Of a DNA stretch of 64,000 nucleotides, positions 7,621 through 17,510 are shown in pieces (the stretch's first letter is position 1; the number at the start of each line of letters is the position of its first letter). The translations under genes were made by a program, and so were the position numbers. Origin of the DNA: Pseudomonas capeferrum (lineage in GTDB: Bacteria; Pseudomonadota; Gammaproteobacteria; Pseudomonadales; Pseudomonadaceae); contig NZ_JAAMQM010000002.1 in NCBI RefSeq assembly GCF_013523055.1, forward strand, positions 124,001-188,000. The letters run 5' to 3'. The notes beneath the pieces are model-generated. The model was not told where the DNA came from. It searched no databases and saw only the letters and a list, made by a program, of their open reading frames with translations.

Positions 7621-7770
7621 ATTCGAAGTGGCCGTGGTGGCCCGCACCGATGCGCCGAGATCAACGCCTTTTGCCGTACCCACCTGGACGCGTTCAAGGT
7701 GCCGCGCATGATAGTCTTTGGTGAGCTGCCAAAAATATCCACCGGTAAGATTCAGAAATTCCCCTGCGTG
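7621..7770 (+). pseudogene. C-terminal scrap of an acyl-CoA synthetase (AMP-forming)
   Basis: EVAVVARTD in one frame and INAFCRTHLDAFKVPRMIVF plus ELPKISTGKIQKF in the next are the C-terminal signature of AMP-forming acyl-CoA ligases, including the STGKIQK lysine motif. A deletion with frameshift separates the two pieces. The second piece is read in frame into the following LysR gene, but the regulator has its own start, so no functional fusion is implied. Confidence 0.8.
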
Positions 7771-7854
7771 ACGGACCCGCCAGCGCTGATCTATGCGCGC
7801 CTCTGGCCGGCATCTTGCTTTATCTTTGCCACTGATAAAAACGAGCCGGACACC

Positions 7855-8778
7855 GTGAAATTTCATCAAATCAAAGCCTTGGTCGCAATCAACCAATGCG
7901 GCAGCATCAACGAGGCTTCGCAAATACTGCATGTCACCCAGCCGGCGCTGAGCCGCTCGATCAAGGATCTGGAACGAGAGCTTGGGCTGGCCTTGCTGCA
8001 GCGATCGTACAAGGGCATGTCGCTGACCGATGAGGGGCGGCGCATCATCCGCCACGCCCACATGGCCGTTGAAAGCATGCGGCGTCTGCAGATCGAGGCC
8101 GATAACATTCATGATACTGCGGTGGGGGAGGTGGCCATCGGGGTGACTTCGTTGACCGCCATGCTGCCGGGTTTCGAGCAGTGCATCAGTGATTTTCAAG
8201 CGAAGAACCAACGGGTGCGAATCAAGCTGGTCGAGCAGCGCCCTAGCCATATTGTCCAACGTTTGCGTGACGGGACGCTGGATTTTGCACTGACTTCGCA
8301 GCAGAACACTCAGCGCCTGAATCTCGACTGGGAAGCCTTGCATCGTATTCAGGGTGCGGTGCTTTGCAGCCCCGGCAATCCCTTGCGCCACTCGCGTTCA
8401 CTGCGCCAGTTGCAATACGCCAACTGGATCAGCCTGGATGAGATCGACGATCGCTCGTCGCAGTTCTACCAAATGTTCGAGGTCAACGATATTCATCCGC
8501 CGCAGAAGGTCATCGAGTGCGCCTCTCTGCTGTTGGCCTTGCGTCTGGTGGAGAATGCCGATGCTTTCATGACCCTGAGTAACCTGGCGGTGGGCAATAC
8601 GCTGCCGCCGGGACGCTCGCCAGAGTTGGTCTGGGTCGAGGTCGAGGAGATCATTCCCGACTATCCGATTTATCTGGTGTGCGTCGACCGCCACTCGCTG
8701 ACGTCGCCGGCCAGGGACCTGTTCTATGGCCTCAGGTCCAAGTTGACCGCAGAGTCGATATCCGAAAGCGCTGGTTAG
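7855..8778 (+). CDS. LysR-family transcriptional regulator
   Basis: A 307-residue LysR protein. The winged helix-turn-helix is at residues 1-60 (FHQIKALVAINQCGSINEAS, TQPALSRSIKDLERELG), followed by a typical effector-binding domain from about residue 90. The GTG at 7855 places the HTH at the usual distance from the N-terminus; a longer in-frame reading would include the acyl-CoA synthetase scrap. The gene converges on the porin gene and the two stop codons overlap by 4 nt. It is a candidate regulator of the porin / MFS / M20 unit. Confidence 0.88.
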   Translation: MKFHQIKALVAINQCGSINEASQILHVTQPALSRSIKDLERELGLALLQRSYKGMSLTDEGRRIIRHAHMAVESMRRLQIEADNIHDTAVGEVAIGVTSLTAMLPGFEQCISDFQAKNQRVRIKLVEQRPSHIVQRLRDGTLDFALTSQQNTQRLNLDWEALHRIQGAVLCSPGNPLRHSRSLRQLQYANWISLDEIDDRSSQFYQMFEVNDIHPPQKVIECASLLLALRLVENADAFMTLSNLAVGNTLPPGRSPELVWVEVEEIIPDYPIYLVCVDRHSLTSPARDLFYGLRSKLTAESISESAG

Positions 8779-9914
8779 AAGTGGTAGTACATGCCTATTG
8801 CCAAGTTCTGCGGGTCGTCACCGGCCTGCTCAAGCGGGATGCCAGCATAGGTCACGGCTGAATTAGGACGGTTGTCGATCAGCGCGACGCGGCCGTAGAT
8901 TGCCCAGTTGGGCCGTAGAAAATGGTCGTAGCCGAGCATCACGCCGACCGCATCTTGGTCGCCGAATTCGATGTTTCGCTTGACCAGTGCCAGGCGTGCC
9001 ACGTCGGTTTTGCCCACTGGCGCTGAGATGCCCAGCGTCCACGCGCTCATGCTCGGCGTAGCGTGATAGTCGACATCCTGGCGCTGCCAGGTCAGGCTGG
9101 CCGCGAGAGGCCCGAAATCATAAAAGGCTGAAGCGCTCTTGAAATAGTTATGGGTCTGGCGCTGGCGGCCGCCGTCATCCCACGGGTCGCTGAGATAGTC
9201 ATTGAACGAGCCCAACAACATCCACCGCGCATTGCTGTACTGCACGCTCAGGCCCTTGCCGCGCAGGGTTTTGCCCGAACTGGCGGTGTCGTTCAAGCCG
9301 AAGCTCAACGCGCTGCCGAGGCTGAAGCCGCCGAACTTGGGCGTGGTGTATGCCAGGGTATGTTTGGGCCGAAGGTCAAGGTAATAGGCTCCGCGCCCGG
9401 CAGGCGGGATGGTGAGGTAGGTGTAGGGCGAGCCATAGGTGGCCAGAAATGGATCGGCGAAGGTCGGCGTGCCCATGCCGTAGGTTTTGCCGAATTCTAG
9501 CTTGCCATACGCTTGCGAACGCAGCGCCGCAACCGCCAAGCGTAGGGCGCCGATCTGCTTCCAATGCTCATCAAATGCTTGGCCATTGAGGTTGAAGCCT
9601 TCTTCGACATCTATTTCCAGCACCGTGTCCGGGGCTAGCGCCTTGCGCATGTATAGCCCCAACTTGTTAGTCCAGGCCGCGCCGCCAGCGACCTTGAATC
9701 CCGAGTGATGACCCGAGTCCTGGTAGTTCACAAACGCATCGACGGTGCCATAGAACTTGAGCTTGTCGTCATAGCCCTTGTCGACGTTGTAGTAGCCAAA
9801 CCCCGATGCCACCCGGGCGATGGAGGGGAACCCCTCGGCCAGGCTGGCAATCGGCAGACCAAGACCCAGGAGCATGGCGACCAGTGACAAACTGCGCGTG
9901 GCGGACGTATCCAT
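8775..9914 (-). CDS. Gram-negative porin (trimeric, Porin_4 type)
   Basis: A 379-residue outer-membrane beta-barrel protein. A signal peptide (LSLVAMLLGLGLPIASLAEG) precedes the first strand LKFYGTVDAFVNYQDSG, typical of the betaproteobacterial-like general porins; the chain ends ...LAIGMYYHF with the terminal Phe required for barrel assembly. The start at 9914 is preferred over 9932 because GGAGAG lies seven bases upstream. It is divergent from an MFS transporter and amidohydrolase, so it likely admits the same small anionic substrate across the outer membrane. Confidence 0.85.
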   Translation of the reverse strand: MDTSATRSLSLVAMLLGLGLPIASLAEGFPSIARVASGFGYYNVDKGYDDKLKFYGTVDAFVNYQDSGHHSGFKVAGGAAWTNKLGLYMRKALAPDTVLEIDVEEGFNLNGQAFDEHWKQIGALRLAVAALRSQAYGKLEFGKTYGMGTPTFADPFLATYGSPYTYLTIPPAGRGAYYLDLRPKHTLAYTTPKFGGFSLGSALSFGLNDTASSGKTLRGKGLSVQYSNARWMLLGSFNDYLSDPWDDGGRQRQTHNYFKSASAFYDFGPLAASLTWQRQDVDYHATPSMSAWTLGISAPVGKTDVARLALVKRNIEFGDQDAVGVMLGYDHFLRPNWAIYGRVALIDNRPNSAVTYAGIPLEQAGDDPQNLAIGMYYHF

Positions 9915-10296
9915 TCGGACTCTCCGTGACATGATGGCTGTGGTTTGCAGTCTTCCCGAAAATAAAATCTTCCGGAAATTGTCAATTTCATATGCCTATG
10001 TCTTTTTGCTAACTTGCTTATCCGGCGAAGTTGATTTTGGGGCTGTCGAGCGAGGTGAACTGGTCGCGAAACGTGGGATTCTGCTTCTTTGTTCCCGGAT
10101 TCATCCGTGATCGCTGCCAGAAAATAGTGCGTCGGGTGGCTGAGATGCTGGAAATCGCCCTCCCTTGGAGCGCTATGGCGCATGAGGCCGCGCAAACTTA
10201 ACAATTGGTTAATTGCCTGCAAAAAATGCAAGTGATTGATTGCTAGGGTTGCCCGATAGTTGGCGTTAACAACGCGAACGACTCGGAGAGAGCCCC
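9915..10296. promoter_or_regulatory. Divergent promoter region, porin and MFS genes
   Basis: 382 bp between two divergent genes, AT-rich near 9955-10010 and 10200-10260. It must hold both promoters. I cannot define the -35/-10 boxes or a LysR site with confidence; no gene is seen inside it. Confidence 0.5.
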
Positions 10297-11616
10297 ATGA
10301 GCATCCTGCATTCCGATACCCCTTTGGCAAACAGCGCGATCCGGCCGGAGCACGCTGCCGTCGGGTCTAGAAAAGCCACCGTGGCATGCGCCCTGGGCAA
10401 CGCTCTAGAGATGTACGACTTCACCATCTACAGTTTTTTCGCTGTGGTGATTGCCAAGAACTTTTTCCCGGCACAGTCTCCGGTGGCGTCATTGCTGATG
10501 TCGTTGACCGCCTTTGGCGTGGGTTTTCTGATGCGGCCAGTGGGAGCGATGGTGATCGGCCGCTTCGCCGACCGGAACGGTCGTAAGGCGGCGCTGACCC
10601 TGACCATCTCTCTAATGACGCTGGGTACCGCCCTCATCGCTTTCGCCCCCACTTACCAACAAGCCGGCGCTTTCGGCACCATGCTTCTGGTGATCGGGCG
10701 ACTGACCCAAGGGTTTTCCGCCGGCGGTGAAATCGGCACCGCCTCGGTGCTGCTGATGGAGTCGACCTCGACGGCCAATCGTTGTCACAGCGTAAGCTGG
10801 CAGGCCGCCAGCCAGGGGTACGCGGCTTTGGTAGGGGCCGGCATCGGGCTGCTGCTCAGCAGTGTCATGAGCACGCCTGACCTCGAAGACTGGGGGTGGC
10901 GCATCCCGTTCATCGTTGGCCTGCTGATCGGCCCGGTCGGCTGGTACATTCGCCGTTGCCTGTCTGAGACCCTGGAGCAGCCAGCGATCTGCGAACCGTG
11001 TACGGCGAGCCGCAAAGCCCATTGGCGCGAGATGATCGACCTGCGCAACACCGTTCTGGCCATCGGCCTGATGGCGAGTGCGACCATTGGCATGTACCTG
11101 TTCATTTTCTATATGCCGTCGTATCTGGTCACCACGCTGCACTACCCACAGCGCAGTGCCCTGGCAATTGCCTGCGTTGGCGCAGCGTGCCTGGCGATCA
11201 TCTCGCCGATTGCCGGGCGCTATGCCGACCGCCACGGCCTGCGCAAAAAGCTTCTGGTGTGGACCGTCACTTTGCCGGTCATAGCGGCATGGCCGGCGCT
11301 GTGGCTGTTGTCGCACACCACCAACCTATACGCTGCAATGCTGATCGTGGCGCTGCTGGTATTGCCCGGCTGCGTCGGTTCCGGGGCGTTTTTCGCGATG
11401 ATCATGGAAGCCTTCGCCAAGCCGCAACGGGCACTTGGCACCTCAGTCAGTTACAGCTTCGGCGTGACCTTGTTCGGTGGCTTCTCGCCGCTGATCGCCA
11501 CGTGGCTGACCTCGACCCTCAACAATCCGTTGGCCCCGGCCTTTTACCTGTTGGCCGGTGGGGCGATCAGCCTGACCTGCCTGAAACTGTTCCCGGAAAA
11601 TACTGGAAGAGCCTGA
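10297..11616 (+). CDS. MFS transporter, metabolite:H+ symporter family
   Basis: A 439-residue inner-membrane protein with 12 predicted helices. Diagnostic features are LGNALEMYDFTIYSFFA in the first helix (the MHS-type E-x-(Y/F)-D-F motif), the loop 2-3 signature GRFADRNGRK, and RLTQGFSAGGEIG in helix 4. Members of this group (ProP, citrate, shikimate and alpha-ketoglutarate carriers) import organic acids or osmolytes with protons. CGGAGAG lies nine bases before the ATG. The amidohydrolase gene starts 3 nt after its stop, so the pair is one operon: uptake followed by hydrolysis. Confidence 0.9.
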   Translation: MSILHSDTPLANSAIRPEHAAVGSRKATVACALGNALEMYDFTIYSFFAVVIAKNFFPAQSPVASLLMSLTAFGVGFLMRPVGAMVIGRFADRNGRKAALTLTISLMTLGTALIAFAPTYQQAGAFGTMLLVIGRLTQGFSAGGEIGTASVLLMESTSTANRCHSVSWQAASQGYAALVGAGIGLLLSSVMSTPDLEDWGWRIPFIVGLLIGPVGWYIRRCLSETLEQPAICEPCTASRKAHWREMIDLRNTVLAIGLMASATIGMYLFIFYMPSYLVTTLHYPQRSALAIACVGAACLAIISPIAGRYADRHGLRKKLLVWTVTLPVIAAWPALWLLSHTTNLYAAMLIVALLVLPGCVGSGAFFAMIMEAFAKPQRALGTSVSYSFGVTLFGGFSPLIATWLTSTLNNPLAPAFYLLAGGAISLTCLKLFPENTGRA

Positions 11617-11619
11617 CCC

Positions 11620-12795
11620 ATGCGCACTCAAGAAGCCGAAACTACTTTCAGCGACACCGACCTGCAAACCTTCGTGGCCTTGCGTCGGCAAATTCACGCA
11701 GCTCCCGAGCTAGGAGGCGAGACCCCGCACACCGCCGAATTGGTCGCCGCCAAGCTGGAGCAATGGGGCTACCAGGTTCACCGCGGCATTGGCGGTCATG
11801 GCCTGGTAGGGGTTTTGCAAAAAGGCCATGGTCTGCGTCGCATTGGCCTGCGCGCGGACATGGACGCGCTACCGATGCAGGAGAAAAATGCCTTTGCCCA
11901 TGCCAGCCAGATTCCGGGTCGCATGCATGCCTGCGGTCACGACGGGCATACTGCGATCTTGCTCGCCGCCGCCTATCGCCTGGCGACCGCTAACTTCAAC
12001 GGCACCCTCAATCTGATTTTCCAGCCTGACGAGGAAGGGCTGTGCGGCGCCAAGGCGATGATCGACGACGGCCTGTTTCAACGCTTTCCGTGCGATGCAA
12101 TTTTTGCCCTGCACAACATGCCCGGTTCGCCGGTGGGCACGGCGGTGATCCAGGCGGGGCCGACTATGGCGTCGTCCGAGCGGGTGCGCCTGAGCATCAC
12201 CGGCAAGGGTGGACATGGCGCCATGCCCGAGCTGGCAGTCGATCCAATGCCAGTGGTTGCCAGTCTGATCAATGCCATCCAGACCATCAAGTCACGCAAT
12301 CTGGGCCCTGAAGAATACGCCGTGATCAGCATCGGCATGCTGCAGGCAGGCAGTGTCTACAACATCATTCCCGACGAAGCCAGCATGTTGATCAGCGTGC
12401 GCACCGACACCCCGCAAACCCAGCACAAGATTAACCAGCGCCTGGAGCAGATTGTCCGCGGTCACGAGCAGTCGTTCGGTGTCAGTATCAATTTGCAGAT
12501 TACTCAACTAGCCCCTGCGTTGATCAACCACGCGGCCGAAACTGCGTTAGTTCGTCAAAGCCTGGAGCCGCTATTCGAGCCCGGCCAGTTGCACAGCCGT
12601 GGACCCAAGATCATGGGTACCGAAGACTTTGCCTGGATGCTCAACGAGGTACCGGGCTGTTACTTCATGCTGGGTAACGGCGAGGGTGAGTTTCATGGCT
12701 GCTCGGTGCATAACCCGCACTACGATTTCAACGACGAATTGATCCGCTTGGGCGCTGACTGCTGGGTGAAACTGGCGGAGGATTTCCTAGCCTAG
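11620..12795 (+). CDS. M20-family amidohydrolase (N-acyl amino acid / hippurate type)
   Basis: A 391-residue M20D peptidase of the hippurate hydrolase / IAA-amino-acid hydrolase group, which splits N-acyl amino acids to acid plus amino acid using two metal ions. Visible motifs: GLRADMDALPMQE (about residues 76-88), GRMHACGHDGHT with metal ligands C105 and H107, QPDEEG with E138/E139, and KIMGTEDFAWM near the C-terminus carrying the last ligand region. No signal peptide, so it acts in the cytoplasm on imported substrate. Substrate inside the family cannot be read from sequence; the porin and H+ symporter beside it favour a small acidic conjugate. Confidence 0.9.
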   Translation: MRTQEAETTFSDTDLQTFVALRRQIHAAPELGGETPHTAELVAAKLEQWGYQVHRGIGGHGLVGVLQKGHGLRRIGLRADMDALPMQEKNAFAHASQIPGRMHACGHDGHTAILLAAAYRLATANFNGTLNLIFQPDEEGLCGAKAMIDDGLFQRFPCDAIFALHNMPGSPVGTAVIQAGPTMASSERVRLSITGKGGHGAMPELAVDPMPVVASLINAIQTIKSRNLGPEEYAVISIGMLQAGSVYNIIPDEASMLISVRTDTPQTQHKINQRLEQIVRGHEQSFGVSINLQITQLAPALINHAAETALVRQSLEPLFEPGQLHSRGPKIMGTEDFAWMLNEVPGCYFMLGNGEGEFHGCSVHNPHYDFNDELIRLGADCWVKLAEDFLA

Positions 12796-12934
12796 GCCCG
12801 GTCATCATCCATTGTTCACAGAAACGTGTTCAGCCTGATCTGTCAGGGCCTTACTGGCAAGGATGCCGAAAGCCCTCGGCGACTGGTGTCCGGAAACTTT
12901 GCCAAATCAAGAAGTCTTTTTCAGAGTTTCCCTA

Positions 12935-13510
12935 GAGGGTGTAGACAAAATTATGTCGTGAGTCGACGCGCAAGTATGCGCGCCTCGGCCAGCCACACCC
13001 ACGCTTCACTCACGGCGAGCAGTCGATCGTGGTGCATGATTAGCCGCCGAGCCCTCTCATTCCAAGCATGAGTCCGCTCAACAACCCACCTATTGGGCAT
13101 AACTACGAAGCCGGTAGGTGCAGGAGCTACAGTAAACAGATCGCCTTGCTCTGAGTGCCATTGCCCCGTTCTTCTATTGTTTGACCCCCGGATTAATTGA
13201 ACGTTGACCGCGTGCATTTGATGCATGCATTGAGCCCATTTACCCGCGTATGCACTATCGACGAAAAGCGTAGTCAATGAAGGGTATTTTTCCTTCGAGT
13301 AAGCCACGGCGTCATCCGCTGCGTCGCGATCCTGCACACTCGCTGCGCTGATACTCACCGCCAGAAGCAGGCCCAGCGTATCGACTATCAGACTTCGCTT
13401 GCGGCCCTTTACTTTCTTGCCTGCGTCGAAGCCACTGGCTCCGCCTTGAGGGGAACTGCGAGTCGATTGGGAATCCCATTCAGCATCAGTCAAGCAACTG
13501 GGATATCGCT
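12935..13510 (-). mobile_element. Internally deleted IS5-family element
   Basis: The transposase start (RYPSCLTDAEW) is fused by deletion to the catalytic half (GFDAGKKVKGRKRSLIVDTLG ... LFVDSAYAGKWA ... RWVVERTHAWNERARRL), so both Asp and the Glu of the DDE triad remain but about 80 N-terminal residues are gone. The outer end near 12935 (GAGGGTGTAGACAAAATTATG) looks like an IS terminal repeat; I find no matching inverted end on the other side. Confidence 0.75.
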
Positions 13511-14253
13511 GCTCTGGCAACTGGCGTCGGTGCGTTTCGTTGTAGCCATAGGACTTGCGAGGTTCGGGTGACACAAAGCTGCCCTTGGCGCGCTGCTTTA
13601 TGCGTGTAATCCCCGCCAGCTTCAAGGCTTTTGCAAACGTGTCGGGATGAGCGGTGACACCTGTTTTCGCCAACAGATACCGTTCCGGCAGAGCGGTCAG
13701 TTGCCCTCGTCTTCCACTCCCCAGTAGTCGTTGAGCTTTTTCGCAGCACCAGCAAGGCGGCTGTTTCAGCCAGTGCCTTGTCCTTGCGGCGCAATTCGCG
13801 CTCCAGCTGTTGAATACGTTTCCTGTCCTGTCGCGCTTGCTCCCGATCCGCCTTGGGCTGAGGTTTGACAGGGGCCATGCTGCTGATGAACGACTGTCTC
13901 CAAGCTGCAACTTGCTCGGGGTACAGACCTTTGCGGCGGCAATACTCACCCAGCCCCACCTCGGACAGGTTGGCGCTTTCGATGACGGTAGAGAACTTCA
14001 TTTCCGCCGATCAGGATTCGGCTGGGTGATGAGGATCGGACACTTCACATCCTTTGGCTCTGGCTTGTTTACGCCAGTTGGACAGCGACATTTCGGTGAA
14101 TCCCTCGCGCCGGGCTACCTCGGCCCTCGTCAGGCTCAGCGGGGAGAGCAGCATCTTGAGCAGTTCAGCTTTACGCTCAGAGGAATAGTACGGCACTTCG
14201 ACTCGCTTTCCGCCCCCAGGGTTGGTTTTCAGGTGAATCGGGAGAGGCGACAA
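13511..14253 (-). mobile_element. Broken IS3-family element (orfA plus start of orfB)
   Basis: orfA begins at 14253 (SSERKAELLKMLLSPLSLTR, then an HTH of the form ARREGFTEMSLSNWRKQAR) and is interrupted by a TGA where Trp is expected at 14011-14013. The same frame continues with GEYCRRKGLYPEQVAAWRQ and a coiled coil (QQLERELRRKDKALAETAAL), then loses frame in an A-run at LVLRKK. A short orfB-like start (RIKQRAKGSFVSPEPRKSYG) runs directly into the IS5 fragment, so an IS5 insertion or recombination removed the rest. Confidence 0.75.
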
Positions 14254-14605
14254 CTATCCTGGCACCGGGGACTCACTCCAAACACTAAATCACCTGGCGA
14301 TAATAGATAGCAGCCTATCGTTAAGTTAAGCTGGCCTTGCCAGTTATACCCCAGTGAAAGATACGCACGCCAGATGCCTCAGCACAGTATCTTATGAGTG
14401 GAAGCAGGATTCTCGTACAAATCGGGGATCGCAACTGCGCTCCAATCCCAACGCATAACGGCATAAATTTCTGCGGTAGGACTGTTTGAATCAGAGCACC
14501 TACGGCCTCCCCGGGCCTGACAAGCAGTTCAAGCTTGACAAGTCAAGCCAGAAAAACCAAAAATTGATCAATGATGTATGAAGTCTGACGACTAAAAACA
14601 ACAAC
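14254..14605. other. Stretch without recognised gene
   Basis: 352 bp between the IS3 remnant and the lactonase-like gene. It becomes AT-rich towards 14540-14600, where the promoter of the next gene should be. No ORF or inverted terminal repeat recognised. Confidence 0.4.
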
Positions 14606-14620
14606 GTGGAGAAGTATCAG

Positions 14621-15760
14621 ATGGACCGAGCCAAAACTATCAAGCGCCTTGCCAGCGCCGCACTGCTAGTGAGCGCCTCACAGGCCTGGGCCAACACTTT
14701 TGTCTACGTCTCCAACGCCACCGACGGTACTATTAGTAGCTACGACCTGTCTAAACAAGGGCAATTGCAGCCCCTGACCACCACCGAAGCCGGAGCAGGC
14801 GTCATGCCGCTCGCTTTAAGCCCAGACCACAGCAAACTCTACGCCTCCATCCGGGGCAAACCTTACTCAGTAGCCACCTACGCTATCGAGCCCGCCAGTG
14901 GTGCACTCAAGCACCTGAAGAATGCTACCGTTGCTGACAGCCTGGCCTATATCTCGACGGACAAGACCGGCCATCACTTGTTTGGCGCTTCATACGGCGA
15001 AGACCTGGTAAGCGTTAACTCAATTAATGCCGATGGCGTAGTTACGGATAACGCGCAGCAAATCATCAAGACCGGCCCGAATGCCCACTCAATCATCGTA
15101 GATAACACCAATCGGTTTGTGTACGTCGCCAACTTGGGCGCAGACAAACTTCTTGAATTCAGATTCAATGCCGCCAGCGGCAAACTTGATCCTCTCGGCC
15201 ACGTTGAACTACCCAAAAACAGCGGCCCGCGCCACCCAGTCATTTCACCAGATAACCGCTTCCTCTATCTGCTTAGCGAGATGGCCGGCAGCGTCACCAC
15301 CTTTGCCGTAAACCAAAATACCGGGCAGCTCAGCGCACTGGGTGAGGTCAACGCGATACCAGCAGACTCCGACCTGGTACACGGCACTGCCCGACCGATG
15401 ATCAAGCCAGGGCAACCGGTACCGCCGCCACTGGCCACCAACCTGATCTGGGCCGCCGACATTGCGCTGACGCCTGACGGGCGCTTCCTTTATACCTCTG
15501 AGCGCACTGGCAGTACCGTCAGCGTGTTTACGGTAGACCGGAACAGCGGCCTGCCCAGCTTCGTGCAAAACCTTAAAGTCGAACAGCAACCGCGGGGTAT
15601 CACCGTAGACCCCGCGGGTCAATGGCTGCTGGTCACTGGCGAAAAAAGCCCTAACATTGGTGTGTACGCCATTGATCCGAGCCGCGGCACACTCACTCAA
15701 CACGCCACCGCACCTGCCGGCAAAGGCGCAAACTGGGTACAAGCCGTCAGTTATCCATGA
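14621..15760 (+). CDS. Secreted lactonase-family beta-propeller protein
   Basis: A 379-residue protein with a Sec signal peptide (RLASAALLVSASQAWA) and a seven-bladed propeller of the 6-phosphogluconolactonase-like family. The blades show repeating patterns such as FVYVSNATDGTISSYDL, RFVYVANLGADKLLEF, RFLYTSERTGSTVSVF and QWLLVTGEKSPNIGVY. The ATG at 14621 follows GGAG at 14607-14610; a GTG at 14606 would include the ribosome site itself. Export makes a role in the pentose phosphate pathway unlikely; a periplasmic lactonase or a binding propeller is possible. IS remnants flank it on both sides, so it is an isolated gene in a scarred region. Confidence 0.82.
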   Translation: MDRAKTIKRLASAALLVSASQAWANTFVYVSNATDGTISSYDLSKQGQLQPLTTTEAGAGVMPLALSPDHSKLYASIRGKPYSVATYAIEPASGALKHLKNATVADSLAYISTDKTGHHLFGASYGEDLVSVNSINADGVVTDNAQQIIKTGPNAHSIIVDNTNRFVYVANLGADKLLEFRFNAASGKLDPLGHVELPKNSGPRHPVISPDNRFLYLLSEMAGSVTTFAVNQNTGQLSALGEVNAIPADSDLVHGTARPMIKPGQPVPPPLATNLIWAADIALTPDGRFLYTSERTGSTVSVFTVDRNSGLPSFVQNLKVEQQPRGITVDPAGQWLLVTGEKSPNIGVYAIDPSRGTLTQHATAPAGKGANWVQAVSYP

Positions 15761-16159
15761 AATAAAATCGGTGCCTCTCAGTTGGTCACACCCAAGACTA
15801 GGGGCGCCATGCATCCCGCCTACGCTCAGACCTGTGTAGTGGTCTAATGACCGGACACCTATTTAGGCGAGAATGCTCGCCCCAGAGAGGTGTCTGATGA
15901 CCAAGCAACGTCGTACCTTCACCCCTGAGTTCAAGCGAGAGGCTGCGTGCCTGGTGATTGACCAAGGCTACAGCCATACCGAAGCAGCCCGTTCGCTTGG
16001 GCTGGTTGAGTCGGCCTTGCGTCGTTGGGTGAACCCGCTCCAGCAGGAACGTGGCGGTGTCACTCCGATCAGCAAAGCCCTGACGCCCGAGCAGCAAAAG
16101 ATCCAAGAGTTGGAAGCCCGAATCAATCGGCTGGAACGGGAAAAATCGATTTTAAAAAA

Positions 16160-17058
<899 letters not shown>

Positions 17059-17066
17059 CCACTACA

Positions 17067-17365
17067 TACAGAACTTCTTCCATCGCCGGATCGCTCAGGG
17101 AGAACCAGTTCTGCAACAGATGGATGTGCAGCATGGTTTCCAGCGGATAAGGTTTTCGGCCGCCACCGGCTTTAGGGTAAAACGGCTCGATCAGCCCCAG
17201 CAGGCCTGTCCAGGGTACGACCTGATCCATCTCGGCGAGGAAGCGTTCGCGGCGGGTTTGCTTGCGCTTGCCGGCGTACTCAAAGTCGGAAAAGCTCATC
17301 TGGCTCATGGGCGGCTCGGATCAGGTGGTCAGGGAATTTTCGCATAACTGAGAGCTTGTTCGGAG
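17067..17365 (-). mobile_element. N-terminal remnant of an IS5-family element
   Basis: Read from 17308 on the minus strand, the sequence gives a transposase start (MSQMSFSDFEYAGKRKQTRR, then KPYPLETMLHIHLLQNWFSL) up to SDPAMEEVLY, where the IS3 element begins. The catalytic part is absent on the far side of the IS3 element. The outer end, near GGTGGTCAGGGAATTTTCGC at 17320-17345, resembles the leader of this IS group. Confidence 0.82.
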
Positions 17366-17510
17366 ATTCCCATACAATTTCGACATCCCGACTCTTCCCC
17401 GCATTGCCCTTCGCGAGCATGGTCAGCATCCCGCTTTGTGGGGATGCCAATCAACGATCAGACTGACTCGGCAGCGGACACACGCTCATTCCATGAACCT
17501 CATCCCGATG

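Noticed and set aside
7594-7854. Fusion of an acyl-CoA synthetase C-terminus to LysR as one protein
   Set aside because: The frame happens to be open, but LysR has its own GTG start at the conserved N-terminus and the upstream piece is a frameshifted scrap.
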